Shown in pieces: positions 16,877 through 25,592 of a DNA stretch of 32,460 nt. Within the stretch, counting starts at the first letter, position 1. Every line of letters starts with the position of its first letter. Origin of the DNA: Cohnella fermenti (GTDB lineage Bacteria; Bacillota; Bacilli; Paenibacillales; Paenibacillaceae); assembly GCF_004801405.1 (NCBI RefSeq), contig NZ_SSOB01000070.1:1-32460 (forward strand), given 5' to 3'. The translations under genes were made by a program, and so were the position numbers. Below the pieces are notes generated by a model. It saw only the letters and a list, made by a program, of their open reading frames with translations. It did no database searches and was not told the DNA's origin.

Positions 16877-19800
16877 ATGTCCACTGAGTTAAAGAATGTG
16901 CTGCAATATTTTATTCGGTATGAGGATTACTCCAGGTTCCTGAATTCGTCTCTGCCCTCCATAGATGGAGACCATCTCCCGGAGTCAGCCTTCAACAACT
17001 TGAATGTCATGACAGACACATTGGCTCACAAACAGAAGAGTGCCATTCTCCAGAAGTTGTTAAGCTACCCGGACATTAAGAAAGCTCCGAATGAGGTGCA
17101 AGGCGAGTGGGGGCTGCGGATTGACAAGGTGCTGTCCAGAGACCTGGGCGTCGAAGAGTTTATTGCCCAACTGCCTTTCCAGTTTCCTGACAATCGTGAC
17201 AATGTAAAGATATTTGTCGAGCAATTGCTGTCTCAGGAAGCGTTTACGATCTGCTATCCTTTGTTAATGAATGATCAACGTCTTACCAAGAAAGAGAGGA
17301 TCATCAGGCCGGTTCTCACTTGCAAGTGCAGGTTGATGGACAACGAGCTGCAAGTTGATTCTTTTGTCATGAATCGGGCCAGTCTTGAGATTATTCTAGC
17401 GGAAGCATTCGAATGTCCGGTTGAAGACATACGGATGATTGCCACTGAAATCTACAAAAATCTGTGCACCAAAATCGACAGTATCGAGTCCGCGCGTCTT
17501 CCGCTGATTATCGAGCTGATTGATCAGGGCCTGCGCGAGGAGATTCTGGATTGGAAGCATTCAAGTCTGCTGGATTTTCAAAAGTATCGCGGTTGGTTAA
17601 TGTCCAGGCGGCTGTTCGTAACCATAGAAAATTTGAATGAAGTGCAGGAGTCTATTTTCCGCAGGGAACTTGAGCGTCTGTTGTCGAGACACGCACAATC
17701 CCCATCCACGCTGCTGGATCAATATCTTTTCGGCACCAAACAAGCTGTTGACTATTCATTAGAAACGCAAGGGACAGGTCATCATCTTGGGAGTTATACG
17801 GCCGATTATCCGGTTAATCCCAAGCAGTGGAGAATTATGCAGTCCTTCCCTCATGCCGCTTTACTTGCAGTGAACGGCCCCCCAGGTACGGGCAAGACAA
17901 CATTGATTAAGGAAATCATTGCGGATTCGATGGTCAGGAAAGCCTGTTTGTTGCTAGAGGTGTGGGACCAACCTTGGAAGCTTGAGGATAAAGGGACGAT
18001 CCGGTCATATTATCAATCTCCTCTTGCGGGGAAAAATCCTTACTCCATGGTCATTACGAGCACGAATAATAAAGCGGTAGACAACATCGGGATCGAGTTG
18101 ATGGATGAGGTCCAATTCTTGAATGCCGTGTTAGCCCTGGCCGACAGCAATAAATTGGAAGAAGCCTCAACGATAGAGAGCGAAGATAATATTGCGGCTG
18201 TAGAAGAGGATGAAGAGGAAGAGTTTATAATCGGCCTGGAGGATGAAGGTTCGAATCCGGCAGGTTTTATGAATGATGCACGATCGGCGATGGATGGGAT
18301 TAAACAAGGAGTCTTCTGCGCTCGGTTAGGGAAAAAGGAGAATATGACCGAGTTTCGGAACCGGAAGTTCGATGGAATCGTGAAGGGGCTGCGGCATGCA
18401 GATGTGGAAGCTCTGCAGAATACGGAGGTGCGGAATTCGTTTGCCGCCTCGTTATCGAGTCTGGACGAGATTCATCAACAAATAAATTTGTTCTGGGAGC
18501 AGCTTCGACTGTGCCTGGGGAGAGGAGATTTGGGGGATCAGAGAGACATTCCCGTTGCCATAGCAGGACGGGAGAGGGAGATCGAGCTCTTGGATGGCAG
18601 CATTAATCCTCAGACACTTATCCAAGAAGAGTTAACTCTGAAAAGGCAGCAAATAGAGGGGGAGATTGTCAAGCTGGAGAAGCTGATTCCTCAGTCGGAG
18701 TCAGAGCTGCAGAGCGGTGAAGTAATGCTGCGTCAGGCGTATGTGGACAAGGAATTGTTCGTGAAGTGGAAGAGGTTCCCTCAGAACCTGCTTCAGTTCC
18801 TGCCTGAGCGCAGACGATTTAAGAAGGACAATCCGACATTGGCTTACATTCAGGAGATTCGTATCGAGAGGCTCAACCAAGAGATCCATAATATACGGAT
18901 TCGACTACAAGAGGATAACGAGTCGCACTCCCAGTACCGGACAGACCTGTTTTCCGTCCTCGAACAACTTCAACAGATTGACCATGAACTGCAGATACTG
19001 ATCAGCAGCCGGGCAGAGCTTCAGCAAAGCTTGCATCAATTGCAGGAGCTGCAAGAACGAGAAGCTGTGTTAAAGAGAATGCTGCAAATTGAGGAGTCGC
19101 TGACCGCAAGCTCTTATTACGATCTGGCCAACGCCCCCGTCATTGTCCGGTTGAGAAAACAACTATTCGAGCAGGCTCTTGCTGTGAATGAACAGTACGT
19201 GATCAAGTACCGTACGGAAATTGCGCATAACCTGGACAAAGTAGGGGAGGGACAGAGGTGGTTTAAAGCTTTTTACAGTGAGAACGGCAAAAGGTTAGAT
19301 CAGTATCAGAAAGGCATACGCGCCATCTGGGAGTCGTTCTTCCTGTGCTTCCCGGTGGCGACTACAACCCTGCACTCGTTCTCGGAGCAGTTGTTCCAAC
19401 CTCTCCACAGCGTAATAGACACGTTGTTCGTGGATGAAGCGGGGCAAATTATGCCTCATTACCTGTGCGCCCCGTTATATCGATCGCAGAAGGCGGTTAT
19501 TGTAGGCGATCCCGAGCAACTCGAGCCGGTGCGTCCGTTTACTTTGAACCTGATTGAAGAAAGCGATGTTCAGAAAGAACTTCATGACCGCATCTGTGTT
19601 CTGCAGAACAGTGCCCAGGAGTATGCTGACCGCGGCAGCGAGTTCTATGAGTTCATGGGAACAAAGAAGAAGGGAATTATTCTCACCGAACATCGTCGTT
19701 GCGAGGCCAGCATTATGCGGTTCTCCAACTTCCATGTGTATGAGGACATGTTGGTTCTAAAAAAAGAGGACGATCCGAACAAGCTCTTCGGCGCCAATGT

Positions 19801-20854
19801 AGTAGCTTTTGATATTCGCGGCGTGAAGGAGAAGAGCTCGCATCACAACAATGCGGAGATCGCTGCCTGCAAAAAAGTGGTGAGTCTGCTCGTTGAGAGA
19901 TACGGGAAGGAAGTGCTTCAAGACATCGGGATCATTACTCCCTTTTCTTCCCAAGCGAAGCAACTCGCTGCGGCTATCGCGGGCGTTGACGTGGGAACGG
20001 TTCATGTTTTTCAAGGGAAAGAGAAGAGATTTATCCTCTTTAGTTCAGTCATCGATGGGGTTCATCCGAAGAACAAGGGCCTCTCCTATGTCATAGGCAA
20101 TAAACCGAATTTACTCAATGTCGCATTCTCCAGAGCCAAGGAACAGTTCATCTGGGTGGGCAATATCGAGGCGGGACTGGCAAGCGGGAATTATGTGGAG
20201 AAAGCGATCCTTATCCTTCAGAAGCTTGGGGCCCTCTACAGTCTGTACAACGAGGAATATGAGAATCCAGAGTATTCGGAGAAACGGCAAGAGGCATATG
20301 CGGTTTATGAGGAAAAACACAATTTGGGTGGTGTGGACGCCAGGTTCATCGGTTATATGAACGATCTTCTTCATGCCAATGTGCTCTTGAATCCCAGACG
20401 GCACCATGAGCTGATGTTGAAAGCGATGGAATACTGCCGAAGCTCGCTTGGTATTGTTTCTCCATGGGTGAATAGTAATGTCATGGATGAGAAGTTCTTC
20501 TCCCTGTTAAGTATGGCAATGGCTCGGAAAGTCGATATTAAAGTACGGATCGGCTATAACAGCTCCAGGCTGACTCTTCAAGAGATCGACAAGATCGTCG
20601 AGAGAGACAACTACAGCTTTAAGAACAAGGAAGCCATCAAAATAGCGCTCAAAGAGCTGTATAACCGCTTAGACTCCAACCTGGTCTATATGCCGCCGCT
20701 TCATACTAAAGTATTGTTAGTCGACGATAAGATTCTGTTCATCGGCTCGCACAACTGGCTATCCAATCATGGCAAGCTGGCCAGAGAGGAGATCAGCTAT
20801 TTGATTACAAACAGGCAGACAATCGAGTATGTTAAAACGAGATTTGAGCTGTAA
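16877..20854 (+). CDS. SF1 helicase fused to a phospholipase-D-like nuclease, Mokosh type II (MkoC)-like
   Basis: A 1325-residue protein. After an N-terminal region of about 310 residues with no recognised domain, an Upf1/Sen1-like (COG1112-type) SF1 helicase begins: Walker A NGPPGTGKTT (Lys340), DEAGQ (Asp853), GDPEQLEP, EHRRCEASI, GTVHVFQGKE and NVAFSRAKEQF. A roughly 500-residue insert rich in charged heptad-like sequence (coiled coil about 590-780) separates Walker A from DEAGQ. The C-terminus (about 1165-1325) is a PLD-like nuclease with one HKD-type motif, HTKVLLVDDK (His1276, Lys1278) then GSHNW; a single motif implies pairing in a dimer. This architecture in one gene matches type II Mokosh anti-phage systems, so a defence role in the cytoplasm is likely but inferred. 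GGGGGGCTGGG precedes the ATG. Confidence 0.85.
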   Translation: MSTELKNVLQYFIRYEDYSRFLNSSLPSIDGDHLPESAFNNLNVMTDTLAHKQKSAILQKLLSYPDIKKAPNEVQGEWGLRIDKVLSRDLGVEEFIAQLPFQFPDNRDNVKIFVEQLLSQEAFTICYPLLMNDQRLTKKERIIRPVLTCKCRLMDNELQVDSFVMNRASLEIILAEAFECPVEDIRMIATEIYKNLCTKIDSIESARLPLIIELIDQGLREEILDWKHSSLLDFQKYRGWLMSRRLFVTIENLNEVQESIFRRELERLLSRHAQSPSTLLDQYLFGTKQAVDYSLETQGTGHHLGSYTADYPVNPKQWRIMQSFPHAALLAVNGPPGTGKTTLIKEIIADSMVRKACLLLEVWDQPWKLEDKGTIRSYYQSPLAGKNPYSMVITSTNNKAVDNIGIELMDEVQFLNAVLALADSNKLEEASTIESEDNIAAVEEDEEEEFIIGLEDEGSNPAGFMNDARSAMDGIKQGVFCARLGKKENMTEFRNRKFDGIVKGLRHADVEALQNTEVRNSFAASLSSLDEIHQQINLFWEQLRLCLGRGDLGDQRDIPVAIAGREREIELLDGSINPQTLIQEELTLKRQQIEGEIVKLEKLIPQSESELQSGEVMLRQAYVDKELFVKWKRFPQNLLQFLPERRRFKKDNPTLAYIQEIRIERLNQEIHNIRIRLQEDNESHSQYRTDLFSVLEQLQQIDHELQILISSRAELQQSLHQLQELQEREAVLKRMLQIEESLTASSYYDLANAPVIVRLRKQLFEQALAVNEQYVIKYRTEIAHNLDKVGEGQRWFKAFYSENGKRLDQYQKGIRAIWESFFLCFPVATTTLHSFSEQLFQPLHSVIDTLFVDEAGQIMPHYLCAPLYRSQKAVIVGDPEQLEPVRPFTLNLIEESDVQKELHDRICVLQNSAQEYADRGSEFYEFMGTKKKGIILTEHRRCEASIMRFSNFHVYEDMLVLKKEDDPNKLFGANVVAFDIRGVKEKSSHHNNAEIAACKKVVSLLVERYGKEVLQDIGIITPFSSQAKQLAAAIAGVDVGTVHVFQGKEKRFILFSSVIDGVHPKNKGLSYVIGNKPNLLNVAFSRAKEQFIWVGNIEAGLASGNYVEKAILILQKLGALYSLYNEEYENPEYSEKRQEAYAVYEEKHNLGGVDARFIGYMNDLLHANVLLNPRRHHELMLKAMEYCRSSLGIVSPWVNSNVMDEKFFSLLSMAMARKVDIKVRIGYNSSRLTLQEIDKIVERDNYSFKNKEAIKIALKELYNRLDSNLVYMPPLHTKVLLVDDKILFIGSHNWLSNHGKLAREEISYLITNRQTIEYVKTRFEL

Positions 20855-20943
20855 CAACACTTGATCGAATATCCCTTCAGTAAAAACTGTGTTAGGATAG
20901 GATAAGAAGGAAATCATGAGAGCAAGCGACTAGGAGTGATTGT

Positions 20944-21246
20944 TTGAGAAGGAACAAACCGATGCCTTTCGATGAACTGCTGAAGGAATTGCAAGGGCAG
21001 AAGACCGCCCAGGAAGATCCTAACTTTGTTCCGTTGGCGAAGCTGTTTAATGAGGCGTTTATGAGGAAGCATTCTAAGCTCGACAGCTTCGCGGAGTTTC
21101 TGACGAAGGGGAATTTCCAAGTGGAGACACGGGAAGATATTCGGAACATTCCTGACGAGCTGTTCGATCGGCATGTGGCAAGAGAGACGGATTTCGCCAA
21201 TTGGAACGCTATGCTCGAAGCGGCGACCAAGGAGCATGGGGAGTAA
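20944..21246 (+). CDS. Small conserved-looking hypothetical protein
   Basis: A 100-residue charged, soluble protein starting at TTG with AGGAG seven bases upstream (the in-frame ATG at 20962 is weaker). It contains segments such as FVPLAKLFNEAFMRKHSKL and IPDELFDRHVARETDF, is predicted to be mostly helical, and has no signal peptide or membrane helix. No family is recognised. It lies 90 bases after the helicase-nuclease gene and is followed by its own terminator, so it could be the distal gene of that transcript or an independent housekeeping gene; the sequence does not decide. Confidence 0.7.
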   Translation: MRRNKPMPFDELLKELQGQKTAQEDPNFVPLAKLFNEAFMRKHSKLDSFAEFLTKGNFQVETREDIRNIPDELFDRHVARETDFANWNAMLEAATKEHGE

Positions 21247-21269
21247 TCGTTAAGCACTCGCAAGCAAGG

Positions 21270-21305
21270 AAGCTCGAACGTATTCAGCGCTCGGGCTTTT
21301 TGCGT
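21270..21305 (+). terminator. Terminator after the small hypothetical gene
   Basis: AAGCTCGA (21270-21277) pairs with the CTCGGGCTT segment ending near 21298, with one G-T pair, and runs straight into a TTTTT tract. It isolates the downstream peptide cassette from upstream transcription. Confidence 0.65.
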
Positions 21306-21440
21306 TTGCGCGAAATTTTTTGCCCGTCCGCCCAAACCCGAGAAGCCTTGGTCTTACGCGGTTTTTCCGCAGGGATCGCACTTTTCTTTTATTATTCTTT
21401 TATTCGGCCCCGCTAAACTGAAGGTAAGGAGGTGACGGAC

Positions 21441-21578
21441 ATGGCGGAGCAGAAGAAGACGGACGCGACCAAGGAATCCGTGGAGGCGAACGAGGCTCAA
21501 ACGATCAAGCTGGACGACTTGCCGAAGAAGCTGACCGAGGAAGAAGCGAAGAACGTGGCTGGAGGAAGATTCATCTAA
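21441..21578 (+). CDS. Double-glycine-leader precursor peptide with a three-residue tail
   Basis: A 45-codon gene preceded six bases upstream by a complete AAGGAGGTGA, the strongest ribosome-binding site in the window. The peptide is highly charged and ends LTEEEAKNVAGGRFI. Counting back from the scissile bond, Leu-12, Glu-9, Glu-8, Val-4, Gly-2 and Gly-1 match the double-glycine leader consensus recognised by C39 peptidases. Only Arg-Phe-Ile remains after GG, so cleavage would release a tripeptide, or the 42-residue leader itself may be the functional product. There is no Cys, Ser or Thr in the tail for lanthionine or azole formation. A C39 exporter is encoded 870 bases downstream, which supports the call. 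A terminator directly follows, so the peptide is probably made in excess over its exporter. Confidence 0.8.
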   Translation: MAEQKKTDATKESVEANEAQTIKLDDLPKKLTEEEAKNVAGGRFI

Positions 21579-21605
21579 CGCAAGCTTCAACATACGCAAG
21601 AACGG

Positions 21606-21629
21606 CGCGGGAGCGACTCCCGCGTTTTT
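21606..21629 (+). terminator. Intra-cassette terminator between peptide and export genes
   Basis: CGCGGGAG and CTCCCGCG form a perfect eight-base stem with a CGA loop, followed by TTTTTA. It lies between the precursor gene and the parvulin-like gene, so most transcripts should stop after the peptide with partial read-through into the export genes. Confidence 0.85.
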
Positions 21630-21658
21630 ATATAGGACTTCCTAAAGGAGTAAACACG

Positions 21659-22429
21659 ATGTCACTCGATCAAGTCGCGGCTCTTCAAGTGGATGAACGG
21701 AGCTATTCATTGGCGGCCATTCTGCGTTCCGCCGTCTTGCGAGGGAGCTTCGGTGCGATTGACGATTACGTTGCGCATGCGCTCGTCGCCTCATTCGCGG
21801 AGGAGAACGGTATTGCGGTCGGGCAGGAAGAGATCCAGGAGGCGGTCAACGACTGGAGAGTCGGGAATGGACTTTATCAAGCTTCCGAGGCGGCCAATTG
21901 GCTGGCTGAGCGCGCATTGTCGATGGCCGATCTTGCCGAATTCGCCCGGATGCAAGCGTTGACGGAGCGAGTCCGTAAGCATGTGACGGCCGGCAAGGTA
22001 GAGCGATACTTTACGGAGCATCGCTCCCTCTTCGAGGCGGTGACTCTCTCGCAGCTCGTCGTGAACGAACGAGGGCTTGCACGCGAACTGCGGTTCAAGG
22101 CATTGGAGGGCGAATTATTTTACACACTGGTCCGGACCTACTCCATCGACGAGTCGTCCAGGCTTGCCGGAGGGTACATCGGTCGCAAGGAGAGAGCGCA
22201 GTTGCCGAAGGCGATCGAAGCGCAAGCGTTCGGCGCGGCTCCGGAAGCGATAGTCGGGCCTCTCGAGATCGATAAGAAATTTTACGTGATCAAGGTCGAA
22301 GAGATCTGCCCGGCGGAGCTGAACGGGGACACCCGGGCGAGAATCGAACGAATCCTCTTCGATGAATGGCTCGCCGCAAGGTGCAAGGAAGCGAATGTGC
22401 GCAAGCCGGCGCTGTGGACACGAGATTAG
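21659..22429 (+). CDS. Cytoplasmic parvulin-like (PpiC/SurA-type) peptide-cassette protein
   Basis: A 256-residue protein with a helical SurA-like N-terminal part (about 15-118) and a PpiC-type rotamase domain (about 126-217) recognisable by SRLAGGYIG and VGPLEIDKKFYVIKV, the two best conserved strands of the family. There is no signal peptide or membrane helix, so unlike PrsA or SurA it should act in the cytosol. AAAGGAG lies eight bases before the ATG. The transporter gene follows 21 bases later, so the two are co-transcribed. PpiC-related proteins occur in other peptide-maturation clusters next to C39 exporters. A chaperone role, holding or presenting the precursor to the exporter, is the likeliest guess. 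Whether it has isomerase activity cannot be judged. Confidence 0.78.
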   Translation: MSLDQVAALQVDERSYSLAAILRSAVLRGSFGAIDDYVAHALVASFAEENGIAVGQEEIQEAVNDWRVGNGLYQASEAANWLAERALSMADLAEFARMQALTERVRKHVTAGKVERYFTEHRSLFEAVTLSQLVVNERGLARELRFKALEGELFYTLVRTYSIDESSRLAGGYIGRKERAQLPKAIEAQAFGAAPEAIVGPLEIDKKFYVIKVEEICPAELNGDTRARIERILFDEWLAARCKEANVRKPALWTRD

Positions 22430-22450
22430 GTTATAGGGGACCCGCGAGCG

Positions 22451-25400
22451 ATGGAGACGAACAAGATGATGATCGGCTATGTGGAGCAGATTCCTTTTAG
22501 CAGCATACTTAGTCTGAACGAGAAGATGATGTTGTCCAAGGATGCACGGATGTTGCGGTTCTCGATCGGGCAGACGATTCAGGAGAAGGACGACATCCCG
22601 CAATATTTGTATGGCATCGTCTCGGGAGAGGTCCGAATAATCGACGAACGTTCCGACGGATCGGAGAGCAGCCTCGGCCTGTTGAAGGACGGGGACAGCT
22701 TCGGGTGGGAGGGCGACGGCGAGCGGCGGGGCAATCCCGTCGTATATAGCGCGGCGGATGACGTGCTGCTGTTGGCCATTCCGATCGATACGCTTCGCGA
22801 GCTGTTCGCGTTTAATCCCGGGCTCAGACAATTGCTCGCTACCTATATGTCGTCCCGCGCCGTCACGATGTTCCTCAGGCGCACGGCGCTGTTGTCCACC
22901 GAAGATCATCAAGCGGTTCGGAAGCTGCTGGAGCGAATGACTGTAATTCATGTGGCAAAGGGGCATTCGATCGTACGTGAAGGGGATGTGGGGGATGCGT
23001 TCTTTATCATTCACTCGGGACATTGCGAGGTCGTCAAGGAAGAAGACGGCTCCGTCATCAACCGGCTTATCCCCGGCGACTTCTTCGGGGAGCTGGCTTT
23101 GCTTACAGGAGCGAGGCGCAAAGCGACGGTCATAGCCGTAAGCAGAGCGGAGCTGTTCCGATTAAGCAAGAATGACTTCGATGCCATGATCGTGGAACAC
23201 CCGGCTCTGCGGACGGCGATCGAGAGCATTGCTTCCCATTACGTATCCGAATCTTCCAAATATAACGATGACGATGTGATGGGGGAGCTTGCGGCCGATT
23301 CCAGCCAAGCGGTTCGCTGGGCGGAGGTCGATCGGAGACGTCCCCTTCGATTCCGTCTGCGCAAGTACCCGATTCGCTTGCAGCAGAACGAGATGGATTG
23401 CGGTCCGACCTGTCTCGCCATGGTGATGGCCTATTACGGCTCGCGAATTCCGATTGGCCGGATTCGGGAGCAGACGGAGATGTCGCGGTCCGGAAGCACG
23501 TTGTATGGCTTGACCGAGACGGCGGAATCGCTGGGGCTCGCCGCACAAGGCTTCACGACGCAGCTGGGCGCCCTCTCCAGGATGAAGCTGCCCGCGATTG
23601 CGCATTGGAAGGGTGAACACTTCATCGTCGTATACGAGGTGACGAACAAACATGTGATTGTCGGCGATCCCGCGTACGGCTTGGAGAGGAAAAGCAGGGC
23701 GGAATTCGAGGCGGGCTGGAGCGGGGCGATCTTGACGTTGACCCCGACAGATCGACTGGCAACAAGCGAGCGAATGCGCAGCCCGGTTACCCGATTTGTC
23801 GCCTATGTGACTCCGAATCGCAAAGCGTTGATAGCGCTTCTGGTCACGTCGCTGCTCGTCCAATTGACCGCGCTGATGATTCCGATTTTTACGCAGCTCA
23901 TTGTGGATAAGGTGCTCGTTGCTGGACAGGATGATTTTCTCCGCATGTTGCTTGTCGGTATGCTTGCTCTATCCCTCTGTTATATTGTCTCCAATTCGTT
24001 CAGGAACTTCATTGCGGCGCGAATCGCTCTGAAGATAGACATCGGGATGTTGGGGGATTTCTATAAACACTTGTTAAGCCTGCCTCTGTCGTTCTTCCTC
24101 GCTCGAACGATCGGCGATCTGACAAGCCGGGTGGGGGAGAATCAGAAGATTCGCCGAATGCTGACGACCGGGGCGGTCCAACTGATGCTTGACTCCCTGA
24201 CAATCGTCATTTATGGGACGCTCATGTTCGTCTATCATGTGAAGCTGTCGTTGATCGCGTTCGCCATCATTCCCTGTTATGTCGCGCTTGTGCTTCTCTT
24301 CTCCCCATTGATGCGCCGGAACAGCCGCAGGCAGTTCGAAGCGGAGGCGGAGTCGCAGACGACGATGGTCGAAGCGATCAAGCTGATCTCGACCGTCAAG
24401 GCGCTCGCGGCGGAACCGACGATCCGCTGGAAGCTGATGGACAAGCTGCAGCTTTCGCTGAAGCAGCGAATCAAAGCCATTCAACTGCTGGTAGCGTCGG
24501 AGACGATCGCGGATTTTATCAAAATGATCGGCAACGCCTTAGTGCTGTACGGGGGCGCTGTGTTCGTCATGCGGGGGCAGTTGACGGTGGGGCAATTCGT
24601 TGCCTTCTTGTCCATCTACTTTACGGTTGCGCAAGCCATTACCCAAATGCTGCAGATGCTCAACGATATTATGGAAGTGCGGGTCTCGATGGAGCGGATC
24701 GACGATGTATTCCGAGCGAATCCGGAGGAGCTGGAGCCGCAAAATATGCGGAGATTGGCGGCGCTCAAAGGCAGCATTCAGTTCGACAACGTCTCATTCC
24801 GCTACAGCAAGGACGGTCCCGACATCTTGCGGCAGATCAATCTTAAGATCGAGCCTGGGCAGACGGTTGCGCTTGTCGGAAGGAGCGGGGCCGGCAAATC
24901 CACGTTTGCGAATCTGCTGACCAAGCTATTCGCCCCTTCGAGCGGATCGATTCGAGTCGACGGACACGACATCCGGCAGATTCATGCCGCTTCGTTGCGC
25001 CGCAAGATCGGAATCGTGCAGCAAGAGAACCGGGTATTCCGCGCCACGATTCAAGACAATATCGCGATCCGATTCCCGTCGGCTACGCTGGAGGAAGTGG
25101 AGGCAGCCGCGAAGCTGGCGGGAGCCTACGATTTTATCGCCGCGTTGCCGCTCGGCTTCAAGACGATGATCGGGGAAGGCGGTTTAAGCCTCTCCGGAGG
25201 GCAATTGCAGCGAATCGCCATTGCGAGAGCGCTGCTTGGCGAGCCGGGCATTCTGATCTTCGACGAGGCGACCAGCGCGCTCGATTCGGAGTCGGAGCGA
25301 ATCATTCAGATGAACATGGAATTGATGCTGAAGGGCCGCACTTGCTTGATCATTGCGCACCGTCTCAGCACGGTGCAGAAGGCGGATAGGATTGTCGTAT

Positions 25401-25495
25401 TGGATCGCGGAGCTGTCGTGGAGACCGGTTCCCATGCCGAGCTGATCGATGCCAAAGGGCTTTATTATTACTTGATCAGCCAGCAGTTGAGTTAA
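22451..25495 (+). CDS. C39-peptidase ABC exporter with two N-terminal cNMP-binding-type domains (HetC-like)
   Basis: A 1014-residue bifunctional exporter that should cut the leader after GG and pump the product out. Domain order: degenerate cyclic-nucleotide-binding fold (about 10-125); a second with a near-canonical phosphate-binding cassette (FGELALLTGARRKATV, about 212-227); C39 peptidase (about 308-440) with Cys317 in NEMDCGPTC, His in GEHFIVV and Asp in VGDPAYG; a membrane domain (about 465-740); and an ABC ATPase (about 775-1010) with Walker A GRSGAGKST (Lys816), signature LSGGQ, Walker B ILIFDEATSALD and the switch His in IIAHRLS. All catalytic residues are intact. cNMP-C39-ABC order is known from cyanobacterial HetC. 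Start may be ATG 22451 or ATG 22466, the latter with GGAG nine bases upstream. Nucleotide control of export is inference. Confidence 0.92.
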   Translation: METNKMMIGYVEQIPFSSILSLNEKMMLSKDARMLRFSIGQTIQEKDDIPQYLYGIVSGEVRIIDERSDGSESSLGLLKDGDSFGWEGDGERRGNPVVYSAADDVLLLAIPIDTLRELFAFNPGLRQLLATYMSSRAVTMFLRRTALLSTEDHQAVRKLLERMTVIHVAKGHSIVREGDVGDAFFIIHSGHCEVVKEEDGSVINRLIPGDFFGELALLTGARRKATVIAVSRAELFRLSKNDFDAMIVEHPALRTAIESIASHYVSESSKYNDDDVMGELAADSSQAVRWAEVDRRRPLRFRLRKYPIRLQQNEMDCGPTCLAMVMAYYGSRIPIGRIREQTEMSRSGSTLYGLTETAESLGLAAQGFTTQLGALSRMKLPAIAHWKGEHFIVVYEVTNKHVIVGDPAYGLERKSRAEFEAGWSGAILTLTPTDRLATSERMRSPVTRFVAYVTPNRKALIALLVTSLLVQLTALMIPIFTQLIVDKVLVAGQDDFLRMLLVGMLALSLCYIVSNSFRNFIAARIALKIDIGMLGDFYKHLLSLPLSFFLARTIGDLTSRVGENQKIRRMLTTGAVQLMLDSLTIVIYGTLMFVYHVKLSLIAFAIIPCYVALVLLFSPLMRRNSRRQFEAEAESQTTMVEAIKLISTVKALAAEPTIRWKLMDKLQLSLKQRIKAIQLLVASETIADFIKMIGNALVLYGGAVFVMRGQLTVGQFVAFLSIYFTVAQAITQMLQMLNDIMEVRVSMERIDDVFRANPEELEPQNMRRLAALKGSIQFDNVSFRYSKDGPDILRQINLKIEPGQTVALVGRSGAGKSTFANLLTKLFAPSSGSIRVDGHDIRQIHAASLRRKIGIVQQENRVFRATIQDNIAIRFPSATLEEVEAAAKLAGAYDFIAALPLGFKTMIGEGGLSLSGGQLQRIAIARALLGEPGILIFDEATSALDSESERIIQMNMELMLKGRTCLIIAHRLSTVQKADRIVVLDRGAVVETGSHAELIDAKGLYYYLISQQLS

Positions 25496-25567
25496 GGGGC
25501 TTCACCGGGCGACACAGGCCAACTGATGCTGAGGGCAGAGATGGTGTTTTTTTGCGTGGCAGCTAGC

Positions 25568-25592
25568 CCCCTCTTCATCCGGAGGGGTTTTT
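25568..25592 (+). terminator. Terminator after the exporter gene
   Basis: CCCCTC (25568-25573) pairs with GAGGGG (25582-25587) around an eight-base loop, followed by TTTTT. It ends the peptide cassette. The rest of 25496-25717 shows no gene. Confidence 0.75.

Noticed and set aside
21579..21636. Read-through extension giving the precursor a longer core
   Set aside because: It would need suppression of TAA and would translate through the terminator hairpin; no recoding signal is seen.
22115..23863. Minus-strand frames of 302 and 233 residues opposite the parvulin and exporter genes
   Set aside because: Arg/His-rich compositions typical of antisense shadows in GC-richer genes; plus-strand motifs are unambiguous.
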